From assembly GCF_943193155.1 (NCBI RefSeq), contig NZ_CALPDB010000003.1:62001-126000 (forward strand): a stretch of 64,000 bases of DNA, in the 5' to 3' direction. Below the pieces are notes generated by a model, which saw nothing but the letters and a program-made list of their open reading frames with translations, had not been told where the DNA came from and did not search any database. Made by a program: the position numbers and the translations under genes. Positions 26,261 through 34,578 of this stretch are shown here, piece after piece. Origin of the DNA: Veillonella intestinalis. Lineage in GTDB: Bacteria; Bacillota; Negativicutes; Veillonellales; Veillonellaceae. Within the stretch, counting starts at the first letter, position 1. Each line of letters opens with the position of its first letter.

Positions 26261-26289
26261 ATTATAGTGCGAATTTCATTCTATGTCAA
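26261..26289 (-). promoter_or_regulatory. Island promoter P1 with operator
   Basis: Leftward consensus promoter TTGACA (26289-26284), 17-bp spacer, TATAAT (26266-26261). The spacer holds TAGTGCGAATTTCATTCTA (26265-26283, + strand), the P2 operator in the opposite orientation. Confidence 0.85.
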
Positions 26290-26349
26290 TATAAAATATT
26301 CTTAAATTTAAAGAATATTTTAAAATTATTTTTAGAAAGGCACTAATAA

Positions 26350-26760
26350 ATGAAAGAAAATCCTTATTCTAAGCTGCTTACTATTATGAATGGTGTATCG
26401 CAAAATAACCAATCGCCACTAATGGCAATAGGTAAAATCATAGCCCCACCGCCAGAGATTCAAGTAGCATATAAAGACTTTATTTTAGATAAAAACGATG
26501 TATGGATAAGTGAGTATTTACTAATTGGATATGAAAGAACAGCAAAAGGCGTAATTACATCAGAAACGCAGCCGCGTGGCGGTGGCGGTGGTTATGCAGC
26601 CTTCGAAAGTCATACACACGCTATAGACAATCCATACACGGATAACATTATATACACGGATACGTTAAAAGCTGGTGACTACGTATCAATACAGCCCTTA
26701 CAACAGACGGAAGGGACAAGCCAGCAATACATTATTTTAGATAAAATAGTTCATTTATAG
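26350..26760 (+). CDS. Baseplate protein, XkdR-like (DUF2577)
   Basis: 136 residues; N-terminal helix N-P-Y-S-K-L-L-T-I-M followed by a beta domain (I-G-K-I-I-A-P-P-P-E-I-Q-V) and a glycine-rich loop before H-T-H. Position between hub and XkdS-like gene fits PBSX order. AGAAAGG precedes the ATG; a palindrome lies upstream (26294-26320). Confidence 0.75.
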   Translation: MKENPYSKLLTIMNGVSQNNQSPLMAIGKIIAPPPEIQVAYKDFILDKNDVWISEYLLIGYERTAKGVITSETQPRGGGGGYAAFESHTHAIDNPYTDNIIYTDTLKAGDYVSIQPLQQTEGTSQQYIILDKIVHL

Positions 26761-26772
26761 AAAGGTGATTCA

Positions 26773-27207
26773 ATGGCTAATCCATTTATTACAAGTACAA
26801 GCGACGATACTACTACAATCGTATCTTCTGAATTGCCACTTTTTATTGAATATGCATTTGATTTCAAAACCGATAGGTTTATAAAAGACGATAACGGACA
26901 ACACGTTATAGTAACAGGTAATGAAGCATTGAAGGTATGGATTTACAAGACGCTAAAAACTGAACGGTGGCGTTATGTTGCTTATCATAGTGCCTATGGC
27001 ATTGAGTTAGAAAAGTATATCGGACAACCAAATATAAAGGCTACAGCAGACGCTATGAAAGCCGATATTATAGAAGGCTTATTGATAAATCCTTACATTA
27101 TTTCAATAGATAAAATCGAAACAACCAAGCAAGAAAACGACTTAGTAGAACTTACTATTACGTTAACTACAGTTTATTCAAACTTAACAGCAACGTTTAT
27201 AGTTTAG
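26773..27207 (+). CDS. Baseplate protein, XkdS-like (DUF2634)
   Basis: 144 residues; contains V-T-G-N-E-A-L-K-V-W-I-Y-K and Y-G-I-E-L-E-K-Y-I-G, typical of the gp25/XkdS wedge proteins that join sheath and baseplate. Confidence 0.8.
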   Translation: MANPFITSTSDDTTTIVSSELPLFIEYAFDFKTDRFIKDDNGQHVIVTGNEALKVWIYKTLKTERWRYVAYHSAYGIELEKYIGQPNIKATADAMKADIIEGLLINPYIISIDKIETTKQENDLVELTITLTTVYSNLTATFIV

Positions 27208-27219
27208 AAAGGGGCATAC

Positions 27220-28269
27220 ATGGCAGATATTTTTAAGTCGCAAGACGTCAATACGATTCAATCGCGATTAGTTAATTACATAAAAGAACATGGTAACGAA
27301 GAATCGGTTATCGAAGGTACTTTTAAGCGTGATTTAATCAACGCTAATTCAGAAGAATACAAGAATACATACTGGGAGATGGATTTAATCCGTGACGCTG
27401 TATTCGCTAAAACGTCATGGGGCGACTATCTTACTGAACGCTGTAGCGACTTTGGCGTTGATAGAAAAGTAGCTGTAAAATCACATGGCGAAGTCAAGGT
27501 AACAGGGCAAGCTATGGCGTGGATTCCAGAACGAAGCCTATTCCAATCTAAAAGCGGTTTAAAGTTTTACACTACAGAAGAAAGTTATATTAACGACGAC
27601 GGCTACGCTGTTATACCTATTGAAGCTGAATTTGAAGGCGTTGATTATAACTTAGAGGAAAACCAAATAACGTTGATTCCTATGTCTATTGGTGGCGTAA
27701 GTACTGTTACGAATGAAAAGCCTACCATAGACGGATTCGACCGCGAAACAGACGAAGCATTATATAATCGCTACTATGAATATATTCGCTTACCAGCTAC
27801 CAGCGGAAACGTATTCCATTACAATAATTGGACTACATCAGTATCTGGCGTTGGTGGCTGTAAAGTAGTAGAAGAACAATATGGGGCTGGGACTGTAGGC
27901 ATTGCGATTATAGATAGTAACGGCGACAAAGCTAGTCAAGACTTAATCGATAAAGTAAAAGCTTACATCGAGACAGTACGACCAGTAGGGGCTAAAGTAA
28001 CAGTAACAACACCAGATATTCAGACTATCAACATTGTAGTAAATGGCGTTGTTGGTGCTGGCACAACAGACGCGTTTAAAACTGTTCTTTCTGATTACTT
28101 CCGTAAATTCGGATTTAGGCTTGAAAAGGTATCTTCTGCGACGATTGCCAAACAGCTATTTAATGCTGGTTATACCGATTATGATTCTATTACGTTAAAC
28201 GGTAGAAACAATTCTGTAATCCTTAACGGTAAACTACCGAAAATTGGGACGGTGGTTATTAATGGATAA
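27220..28269 (+). CDS. Baseplate J-like protein (XkdT)
   Basis: 349 residues; T-S-W-G-D-Y-L-T-E-R-C-S-D-F-G-V and E-T-D-E-A-L-Y-N-R-Y-Y-E-Y-I-R are the baseplate J/gp47 hallmarks. Wedge component. Its end overlaps the start of the next gene by 8 bp. Confidence 0.88.
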   Translation: MADIFKSQDVNTIQSRLVNYIKEHGNEESVIEGTFKRDLINANSEEYKNTYWEMDLIRDAVFAKTSWGDYLTERCSDFGVDRKVAVKSHGEVKVTGQAMAWIPERSLFQSKSGLKFYTTEESYINDDGYAVIPIEAEFEGVDYNLEENQITLIPMSIGGVSTVTNEKPTIDGFDRETDEALYNRYYEYIRLPATSGNVFHYNNWTTSVSGVGGCKVVEEQYGAGTVGIAIIDSNGDKASQDLIDKVKAYIETVRPVGAKVTVTTPDIQTINIVVNGVVGAGTTDAFKTVLSDYFRKFGFRLEKVSSATIAKQLFNAGYTDYDSITLNGRNNSVILNGKLPKIGTVVING

Positions 28270-28918
28270 CTTCAATAACAAAATCGGTACTGATTTTATG
28301 CGACAAGAAGAAATTAACATTCTTCGTTACTTGCCAGATTTTCTACAGTCGTCTGATACGTTCAAAGAAGTTGCGGACGCACATTCAAAAGAACATCAAT
28401 TACAGCGTGATAAATTAGAAGATTTATTTAGACAATGCTTTGTTTCTACGGCGACATGGGGACTTGTATTATGGGAATCTGAATTGGATTTAGATACAGA
28501 CGAAAGCGAAAGCTACGAAACAAGACGTCAAAGAATCTGGAATAAGCTGCAAAGTAAACAGACATCTACATTACAATTTATGACTGATTTACTTAATAAG
28601 TACACTACTACCAAAGACGGTTCAATTAATGAAATTTACGACCAGTACAAGCTTGAATACTATATTCAAGACGGTAGTATTACCAGCTGGAAAGACTTAC
28701 TAGAAGCAATCCAGCAATGGAAGCCAGCACATTTAGGCTTTTATTTTATTACTCATACTGATTTAGGAGAAGAAACGTATTACGGCGGTATTGTATCAGA
28801 AGTAGAAGAAATCTATATACCGTGCGATTTAGATTATCAAATCGAAACAGGTGCTACAGCTGGTATTAAGCCAGAATTAGATTTTGTACAGTATTTAAAA
28901 TCCAGAAAGGAAAATTAG
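28262..28918 (+). CDS. Baseplate protein, YmfQ-like (DUF2313)
   Basis: 218 residues; N-I-L-R-Y-L-P-D-F-L near the start and P-A-H-L-G-F-Y-F at the C-terminal side match the YmfQ family. ATG 28262 lies within the end of the J gene, with GGTGG upstream. Confidence 0.82.
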   Translation: MDNFNNKIGTDFMRQEEINILRYLPDFLQSSDTFKEVADAHSKEHQLQRDKLEDLFRQCFVSTATWGLVLWESELDLDTDESESYETRRQRIWNKLQSKQTSTLQFMTDLLNKYTTTKDGSINEIYDQYKLEYYIQDGSITSWKDLLEAIQQWKPAHLGFYFITHTDLGEETYYGGIVSEVEEIYIPCDLDYQIETGATAGIKPELDFVQYLKSRKEN

Positions 28919-28921
28919 TTT

Positions 28922-30307
28922 ATGGCAATCAACAAAAGCGGAGATTGGAATGTATTAGTCCTTACCAATGCTGGACGCGATATGCTTACGCAAGCACGTG
29001 CTGGACATAAGTTATCTTTTACTAAAATTGTAATTGGTGACGGTACGGCTACAGGTACAGCTATAGACCCTTTAGTAAAAATTAAAAGTCCACGTCTTGA
29101 ATTACCAATCGCCAAAAATGAAACGGTACATCAAGGACAAATGAGACTACAGTTTAGAGTAAGTAACGCAAAAGTAACAACTGGTTTTTATTTTCGTGAA
29201 ATTGGTTTAATGGCAAAATTGGACGAAGGCGAAGAAGTGCTTTACTCTTATACTACTTGCGGTAGTAAAGCTAAAATGATTTACGATAAAACATATCCAA
29301 TACAAGAAAAAGTAGTCAATATTGATACGGTTACCGATAATGCAGCTAACATTAGAGTAATCTTAGATATGAGTATCGTTTACGCTACTAAAAAAGACAT
29401 TGAAGAATCAGTAAATAAGCACAGAAAAGCTACAGAAATCGACCACCCAGACGCCAGCGTTACCACGCGTAAATTAAGAGATAAAGCTGTTACAGCAGCT
29501 AAATTAGCCGATGATATTAACGAAAAACTAGACAACGCCTATGTAAAGAAAACGGGCGATACCATGTCTGGAAATTTAGACATTAATGCAAATAACAGTG
29601 ATTATTCGGCATTAAGACTACATAATAATTCTGGAAGACATCTTTTATTAGAGTCTACCGCCGATACTTCCGCTAATTTCGGTATATTAACATATAGAAA
29701 TGACAATTCTTCTGATAATTTACATGTATTATCACTACCAAAGAAAAAAGGAACATTAGCAATTACTAGCGAAGTTGTTTCTAAATCTGGTGATACTATG
29801 ACAGGTAAACTATTAGTTAATAACGAAATTCAAGTCAACGGTAACTGGTCTTTTTTACAAAATAATAATGCTGATTGCACGATGATTCGTAATAACTGGT
29901 GGGGATTCTGGACAAGTAAAACGGCTATGTCTATAGACTGGCAAGCTGGCAAGAAAACGCCTCTAGTTGTAATCAACGCCGAAGGACTAAAACACGACGG
30001 GAAAAAAATGCTAAGAATTGATGACATTACAGGCGGCAAAGTCGGTAATAATGGTTGGACTAAATTACCTAACGGCTATGTTTCACAATGGGGCTATTAT
30101 AATTTCCCTTCTGGGCAATCAGAAGCAATTATTACGTTGCCAATTAGCGTAAGTAGAATAGGTACTGTTTTAATTAATGACGTCGGAACTGGTTTTAAGC
30201 CGTTAACTGGTAGTACTATCGCTGGTAACACTAGACAGATTAAACTTTATAATCGGGACACAAACGGGACTACTGGTTGTTGGTGGCATTGTGATTGCTG
30301 GATATAA
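28922..30307 (+). CDS. Tail fibre protein
   Basis: 461 residues. N-terminal ~150 residues are the baseplate-attaching collar domain (L-T-N-A-G-R-D-M-L, I-G-D-G-T-A-T-G). Two V-K/S-K-x-G-D-T-M-S/T-G repeats follow, and the C-terminal part (W-T-K-L-P-N-G-Y-V-S-Q-W-G) resembles gp53-like receptor-binding ends. It determines host range. Confidence 0.85.
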   Translation: MAINKSGDWNVLVLTNAGRDMLTQARAGHKLSFTKIVIGDGTATGTAIDPLVKIKSPRLELPIAKNETVHQGQMRLQFRVSNAKVTTGFYFREIGLMAKLDEGEEVLYSYTTCGSKAKMIYDKTYPIQEKVVNIDTVTDNAANIRVILDMSIVYATKKDIEESVNKHRKATEIDHPDASVTTRKLRDKAVTAAKLADDINEKLDNAYVKKTGDTMSGNLDINANNSDYSALRLHNNSGRHLLLESTADTSANFGILTYRNDNSSDNLHVLSLPKKKGTLAITSEVVSKSGDTMTGKLLVNNEIQVNGNWSFLQNNNADCTMIRNNWWGFWTSKTAMSIDWQAGKKTPLVVINAEGLKHDGKKMLRIDDITGGKVGNNGWTKLPNGYVSQWGYYNFPSGQSEAIITLPISVSRIGTVLINDVGTGFKPLTGSTIAGNTRQIKLYNRDTNGTTGCWWHCDCWI

Positions 30308-30322
30308 TAGGAGAATAAAAAT

Positions 30323-30607
30323 ATGAATTATATTTTAGGCTTAGATAAAGACGGGGCTAGAATTGCTACTTATTTAGAAAGTTTACACTATGAAACATTA
30401 GAACAATGTAAAGAAGAAATTTTAAAAATTGAAGGCGTAGTTAAAGCAGAAGTATTAACCGAAGAAGAATACGAATCATATGTAGACATTCCCGTTTTTG
30501 AAGAAGATGTATTCGTAGAGGAAGCAGCCGCCGAAAATATCGAAGTAGATAACGCGACTTTATTAGAATTATTGGCTGATTTATACGAGAAAGTAGAGGG
30601 TATCTAA
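30323..30607 (+). CDS. Hypothetical protein after the tail fibre, 94 aa
   Basis: Very acidic (E-E-E-Y-E-S-Y and F-E-E-D-V-F-V-E-E-A). Position suggests a fibre assembly chaperone, but no family is recognised. Ribosome site AGGAG. Confidence 0.6.
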   Translation: MNYILGLDKDGARIATYLESLHYETLEQCKEEILKIEGVVKAEVLTEEEYESYVDIPVFEEDVFVEEAAAENIEVDNATLLELLADLYEKVEGI

Positions 30608-30609
30608 TT

Positions 30610-30765
30610 ATGGCAACATTCAAAATTAATCTATCTATGGTAAGTGTATACGCAAAATTAGTATTGCTGGGGAAACGTACCGTAACAGGCGAAGAAGGTA
30701 AGAAGCCAGTACCAGAAGAATATGTTTCTTATGTTCTGGAATGGTTAGACGCACACGCAGAATAA
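30610..30765 (+). CDS. CD1375-like small phage protein, 51 aa
   Basis: Contains M-V-S-V-Y-A-K-L-V-L-L-G-K-R-T-V, P-E-E-Y and L-E-W-L, which match the pattern of the small CD1375-type proteins found after fibre genes in Clostridia phages. Function unknown. Starts 2 bp after the previous stop. Confidence 0.6.
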   Translation: MATFKINLSMVSVYAKLVLLGKRTVTGEEGKKPVPEEYVSYVLEWLDAHAE

Positions 30766-30793
30766 TATATTTTATTATGAAAGGGCTGGTATA

Positions 30794-31054
30794 TTGGACG
30801 ATACGCAAGCTTTAATTTTATCTATAGTAGAAGATATTCAATCAGACATGAAGGCTTTACGCAAAACGCAAGAAGAACTAAATACGAAAATGGCTGTAAA
30901 TGAATCCAGAATTTCTACGCTAGAAAGAGATGTAACAGAACATAATACACGGCTAACCCTCTTAGAAAATAAGGATAATAAAGCGACTGGAATTCTTTCA
31001 TTTTTCTTGTTTGTAATTCCTACAGCAATCGCTATTGTTTCTTTATTCTTTTAA
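30794..31054 (+). CDS. xhlA: Haemolysin XhlA-like protein
   Basis: 86 residues, TTG start after AAAGGG. A coiled-coil N-terminus (residues ~8-60) is followed by one C-terminal membrane helix, as in PBSX XhlA, which works with a holin. Next gene is the holin. Confidence 0.75.
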   Translation: MDDTQALILSIVEDIQSDMKALRKTQEELNTKMAVNESRISTLERDVTEHNTRLTLLENKDNKATGILSFFLFVIPTAIAIVSLFF

Positions 31055-31066
31055 GGGGGTAATTTT

Positions 31067-31303
31067 ATGAACTGGATAAAAGAGAACTTAAATATTAATG
31101 TATTAACCATTATTTTATTTCTGGCTATGTTCGCGTATGGCTGGTATCAGAACGGGGCTAATCAAGCTGATTTTGATTTAAGTATCATTTTAACGGCTTA
31201 TGGTATCTTATTCAGTAAAGACGTTTTAACACATACCGTTACAGCTATTAATAAGACTAAAACAAGAACTACTACACTAAAGAAAGAAGAAGGTGCTAAG
31301 TAA
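31067..31303 (+). CDS. Holin
   Basis: 78 residues, two membrane helices (about 11-28 and 38-58) and a basic tail. Position between XhlA-like protein and amidase, and AAGGGGG before the ATG, support a phage holin that opens the inner membrane. Its stop overlaps the start of the amidase gene. Confidence 0.8.
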   Translation: MNWIKENLNINVLTIILFLAMFAYGWYQNGANQADFDLSIILTAYGILFSKDVLTHTVTAINKTKTRTTTLKKEEGAK

Positions 31304-31851
31304 TGAAGGTTTTTATTAATCAAGGACACGATAGGAAATACGATTCTGGGGCTGTAAATAATAATTATGGCGTAACAGAAGCTAATATCGTATATGAAAT
31401 TGGCGAATTAGTAGCTAAATACTTGCGTGCTGTAGGCTTTGATGTAACGACTATGCAATCAGATAACTTATATTACGATTCTAGCTATAGCGATAGGGCT
31501 GTTCCTATTTGTGCTGCTGCTAATGATTGGCAAGCTGATATATTTATCTCTATTCACTGTAACGCGTTTAACGGCGTCGCTAAAGGTACTGAATGCTTAG
31601 TATATAATGTTGGTGGCAATGCAGAAGCATTAGCTAATTGTATTCAAAATCAAATCGTAAATAGCCTTGATACGGTTGATAGGGGCTTAAAGATACGACC
31701 AGATTTAATAGTATTAAAAAGAACGGCTATGACGGCTGTATTAGTTGAAACAGCCTTTATAGACAATGAATCAGACGTACAGTTACTAATGAATCAAACG
31801 GACGATTTCGCACGTGCAATAGCCAGAGGGGTAACAGATTATGTATCGTGA
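31303..31851 (+). CDS. N-acetylmuramoyl-L-alanine amidase (endolysin)
   Basis: 182 residues, amidase_3 fold only. Zinc ligands His9 (Q-G-H-D), Glu26 and His85 (S-I-H-C-N-A), and catalytic Glu149 (V-E-T-A-F) are present. There is no cell-wall-binding domain, normal for endolysins of hosts with an outer membrane. Overlaps the next gene by 11 bp. Confidence 0.9.
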   Translation: MKVFINQGHDRKYDSGAVNNNYGVTEANIVYEIGELVAKYLRAVGFDVTTMQSDNLYYDSSYSDRAVPICAAANDWQADIFISIHCNAFNGVAKGTECLVYNVGGNAEALANCIQNQIVNSLDTVDRGLKIRPDLIVLKRTAMTAVLVETAFIDNESDVQLLMNQTDDFARAIARGVTDYVS

Positions 31852-32404
31852 ATTTTTCTTAAAATTTAAGAAGATATTACCACTTTTACTAATAGCAGTG
31901 GTTATATTATTGTGCTATCTTGCTTATAACAAGCGCGTAAGTGATAGTCAAATACCTATCCAGCCAGTAAGTAAAATAACCACTAAAAACGTTGTAGAAG
32001 CACAAAAGAAGGCTGATACATATATTAGTGACAAAGACGCTGTACAAGTCACAAAAGAAATACATAAGGTATCAGAAAAGCCAGCTAACATACAATACGT
32101 AACGTATACGCAAGCGGAAGCTGATACCAAAGCTAATACATTAGTACAAAAAGAAAAGGCTGATTATGTAATCAAGGAAACAACCCCAAATACTGATAAT
32201 CAGCCAATTAATAATAATTTTTATTCGATTACACAAGAAAAGAAAAATAGAATAGCTGTAGGAATCGCTTACATAGATAAGGATTACTATGCAACTGTAG
32301 CATATCAAAAAGAACGCTTACAAATTGAAGCTTATAAAGGCTTATCAAATCGTCATAATAAATTGGACGGCGTAGGCGTTTCTTATGATGTTGTAAAATG
32401 GTAA
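31841..32404 (+). CDS. Membrane-anchored protein in lysis module, possible spanin
   Basis: 187 residues: basic start, one membrane helix (about 11-28), then a long hydrophilic, Lys/Thr-rich domain on the outer side. The start overlaps the endolysin gene. In a diderm host the last lysis step needs a spanin or disruptin; position and topology fit an inner-membrane spanin subunit, but there is no clear coiled coil or partner lipoprotein. Also contains a palindrome copy (31857-31873). Confidence 0.5.
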   Translation: MYREFFLKFKKILPLLLIAVVILLCYLAYNKRVSDSQIPIQPVSKITTKNVVEAQKKADTYISDKDAVQVTKEIHKVSEKPANIQYVTYTQAEADTKANTLVQKEKADYVIKETTPNTDNQPINNNFYSITQEKKNRIAVGIAYIDKDYYATVAYQKERLQIEAYKGLSNRHNKLDGVGVSYDVVKW

Positions 32405-32432
32405 TATATAGTATAATTTTTTTAATTTATTA

Positions 32433-32468
32433 GCCCCCTTATAACAAAGGGGGCATTATTTTTTTTTT
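32433..32468 (+). terminator. Terminator at the end of the phage late operon
   Basis: GCCCCCTT/AAGGGGGC stem (32433-32440 with 32447-32454) followed by a long T run. Confidence 0.9.
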
Positions 32469-32485
32469 GTAAAGTAAAGAGTAGC
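32469..32485. repeat. Inverted copy of the 17-bp element at the int start
   Basis: GTAAAGTAAAGAGTAGC, exact reverse complement of 4281-4297. In the excised circle this flanks attP. Confidence 0.55.
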
Positions 32486-32505
32486 ATATTATCTTTAGTA
32501 AGTTT

Positions 32506-32528
32506 TGGTACATTAAGTGGTACATCAA
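32506..32528. repeat. Candidate integrase arm-binding sites, right
   Basis: TGGTACATTAA (32506-32516) and TGGTACATCAA (32518-32528), matching the left-arm 11-mers and 46 bp or more from the core. Confidence 0.6.
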
Positions 32529-32574
32529 AAAGTTTAGAATCCTCATAAAAGTTATTGATAAAGTTTATCAAATG

Positions 32575-32622
32575 TCATTCGTAATGAGTAGGTCGTAGGT
32601 TCAAGTCCTATTATCGGCTCCA
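32575..32622. repeat. attR core (48 bp)
   Basis: Identical to 2751-2798; a truncated copy of the tRNA-Thr 3' half without promoter or 5' half. Confidence 0.93.
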
Positions 32623-32628
32623 TAAGAA

Positions 32629-32660
32629 AACAGCGTAGGTCATTGATCTGCGCTGTTTTT
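32629..32660 (+). terminator. Displaced native terminator of tRNA-Thr
   Basis: A 13-bp stem with G-U pairs (32629-32641 with 32645-32657) and T run, right after the attR CCA. It would follow the tRNA directly if the prophage were absent. Confidence 0.7.
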
Positions 32661-32662
32661 GT

Positions 32663-33292
32663 TTATAGAGCTGTAAAATTTTTTAATCCATCTAAGCCTT
32701 TTACCATAAAGTGAAAGAGTGCTTTTTGTGCAAGGAGCCAATCATCACTTCGCTGCCAGTTATATTGTTGATTAATGGCATATAGTCCATGAACGCAAAA
32801 TAAAAATATTGACTCTGCTAGTTTGGGCGATATATCTAATTGGTGGGCCAAGCTGTTCACTTGTTCGGTTTGCTCTTTATAGTATAAGTTATTAATAATA
32901 TATTCGCTTAAGCTAGGATCTTTAAATAAAGGTATATATTTGGGGTCTGCGGATACTCGTTGACATAATGGCAATTTATGAAAAATTGAGTCATAGGCTT
33001 TATGTAAGTCTTCCATAGTAGTAGCATTTTGTAATGCTTGGTTAATAATCATTAAGTTATTTGGAGCAGTATCTGTTTGTCCAGCCGCTGATATAGCATC
33101 ATCTAATAGTTCTGAGAGAATTTCTGTTACATTAGCATAATGTAGATAGAAGGTAGCACGGGTAATTCCCGCCAATTGGCTAATTTTAGAAATAGTTAGT
33201 TTATCAAAAGAATTTTGCGTTAAAGCATAGAGAAGACCTTCTTTAATTTGGTGACGTGTGTATTCTTTGCGACTCATAGGTTTTGGTTGCAT
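32663..33292 (-). CDS. TetR-family transcriptional regulator
   Basis: 209 residues. N-terminal HTH (about 18-58: F-D-K-L-T-I-S-K-I-S-Q-L-A-G-I-T-R-A-T-F-Y-L-H-Y in part) is typical TetR; the C-terminal ligand domain is unfamiliar. GAGGG precedes ATG 33292. Divergent from a secreted MBL-fold gene, which it likely controls together with itself through the palindrome at 33384-33398. Confidence 0.85.
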   Translation of the reverse strand: MQPKPMSRKEYTRHQIKEGLLYALTQNSFDKLTISKISQLAGITRATFYLHYANVTEILSELLDDAISAAGQTDTAPNNLMIINQALQNATTMEDLHKAYDSIFHKLPLCQRVSADPKYIPLFKDPSLSEYIINNLYYKEQTEQVNSLAHQLDISPKLAESIFLFCVHGLYAINQQYNWQRSDDWLLAQKALFHFMVKGLDGLKNFTAL

Positions 33293-33383
33293 TTGTAATC
33301 CCTCATAATATTAAAAACGAGTTTTATTTATTATATTAGTATTTACTCCGATTTTGACAAAATCATACAAAGTGTAAAAATAA

Positions 33384-33398
33384 TAGACATATTGTCTA
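33384..33398. promoter_or_regulatory. Candidate TetR operator
   Basis: TAGACA-TAT-TGTCTA, a perfect 6-bp inverted repeat in the divergent intergenic region. Confidence 0.5.
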
Positions 33399-33522
33399 CT
33401 TTTGTTGAGTTAAGTATAACAATTATTGCTATACTAAGTCTATAAAAAGTATAAAATCAATGGAATAGTTGGTTTTTACAAAGTGTATATTAGAAAAAGT
33501 TCGTAATAAGAGGAGTTATACT

Positions 33523-34383
33523 ATGAAATTTAAAAAATTAGGTGTTTCTTTATTAGCAGCTACAGTTTTAACAACTTGGGGAATTACAGTTTCTGCAGAT
33601 AGTTCCTATGAACACATTCGTAATGCTACCGGTAAGTTGACATATAATGACACTACGATTTTAATTGATCCATTTTTTGCTAGTAAAAATAGTCATCCTG
33701 GTTTTGAAGGGACTTTTAATGAGACCCAACGAATGCCATTAGTTGATTTGCCAAAATCTATTGATGAGATTTTAAAAGGTGTTGATGTAGTTGTAGTGAC
33801 ACATACTCATTTAGACCATTGGGATGATAAGGCTGCAGAAAGTATTGATAAAAATATGCCGATTTATGTACAGCATAAGGCGGATCAAGAGTTAATTAAA
33901 AAGCAAGGTTTTACAGATGTACGTGTGCTTAGTGAAAGTACTACATTCGGTGGTGTAACTATGACTCATCGTAATGGTTCACATGGTACTGAAGAAATGT
34001 ATGAAAATAAAGTCTTGGGGGCAGCCTTAGGAGAATCTATGGGTGTCGTGTTCTCTATGCCAAATGAAAAAACAGTATATTTAGTGGGGGACACTATTTG
34101 GACTCCAGAGGTAACAAAATCTATTAATAAATATAATCCTGATGTATTGATTATGAATACTGGGTATGCAAAAATGTTAGGGTATGAAGATAGTATTATT
34201 ATGGGGACTGAAGATGTAGGAAAAGCTGCTAAATTAGCTCCTAATGCAAAGATTTTAACCGTTCATATGGATACTGTTAATCATACAGCTACTAGTCGTG
34301 ACGATATGAGAAAATATGTGGATGGTACAAAATTAAATGGACAAGTTACCATTCCTGAAGATGGAGAAACAGTAAACTTATAA
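33523..34383 (+). CDS. Secreted metallo-beta-lactamase-fold hydrolase
   Basis: 286 residues with a signal peptide (hydrophobic residues ~8-20, cleavage near V-S-A-D). H-T-H-L-D-H-W-D-D is the MBL zinc motif; V-G-D-T-I-W and a late H-M-D-T-V-N-H fit the UlaG-like/MBL family. Substrate unknown; acts in the periplasm. ATG 33523 follows AGAGGAG; a longer in-frame start at 33469 has no ribosome site. Probably regulated by the adjacent TetR protein. Confidence 0.85.
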   Translation: MKFKKLGVSLLAATVLTTWGITVSADSSYEHIRNATGKLTYNDTTILIDPFFASKNSHPGFEGTFNETQRMPLVDLPKSIDEILKGVDVVVVTHTHLDHWDDKAAESIDKNMPIYVQHKADQELIKKQGFTDVRVLSESTTFGGVTMTHRNGSHGTEEMYENKVLGAALGESMGVVFSMPNEKTVYLVGDTIWTPEVTKSINKYNPDVLIMNTGYAKMLGYEDSIIMGTEDVGKAAKLAPNAKILTVHMDTVNHTATSRDDMRKYVDGTKLNGQVTIPEDGETVNL

Positions 34384-34481
34384 GTTGATGTGTTAAGTGG
34401 ATATAAGACACTCTGTTGTATATTATGATTAATAGACTGTCATTAATCTGGCCTTTTTAAAATAGTAGCATATAGTAAATC

Positions 34482-34546
34482 AAAACGCTGTAATCATAGA
34501 TGGTATATATTTAGGATACCTTGTAGTTTGATTACAGCGTTTTATT
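34482..34546. terminator. Bidirectional terminator
   Basis: Long 15-bp stem (34482-34496 with 34529-34543), A-rich before and T-rich after; it separates the converging MBL and flavin-protein genes. Confidence 0.75.
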
Positions 34547-34578
34547 ATAAAGATTATCTTATTAAGAATGAAATATGA

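Larger units (their letters stand above)
2751..32622. mobile_element. PBSX-like (contractile tail) prophage in tRNA-Thr
   Basis: About 29.9 kb bounded by 48-bp identical repeats, one inside tRNA-Thr and one duplicating its 3' half. It contains integrase, primase, HNH, terminase, portal, protease, capsid, head-tail connectors, sheath, tube, tape measure, baseplate, fibre, holin and amidase genes in normal order. HK97-type head genes are combined with Xkd-like contractile tail genes. The structural set looks complete. The integrase reading frame is broken and no CI-type repressor is recognisable. Confidence 0.95.

Noticed and set aside
32575-32622. A second tRNA gene at the right prophage end
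   Set aside because: Only the 3' 48 nt are present, without D arm or 5' acceptor strand; it is attR.
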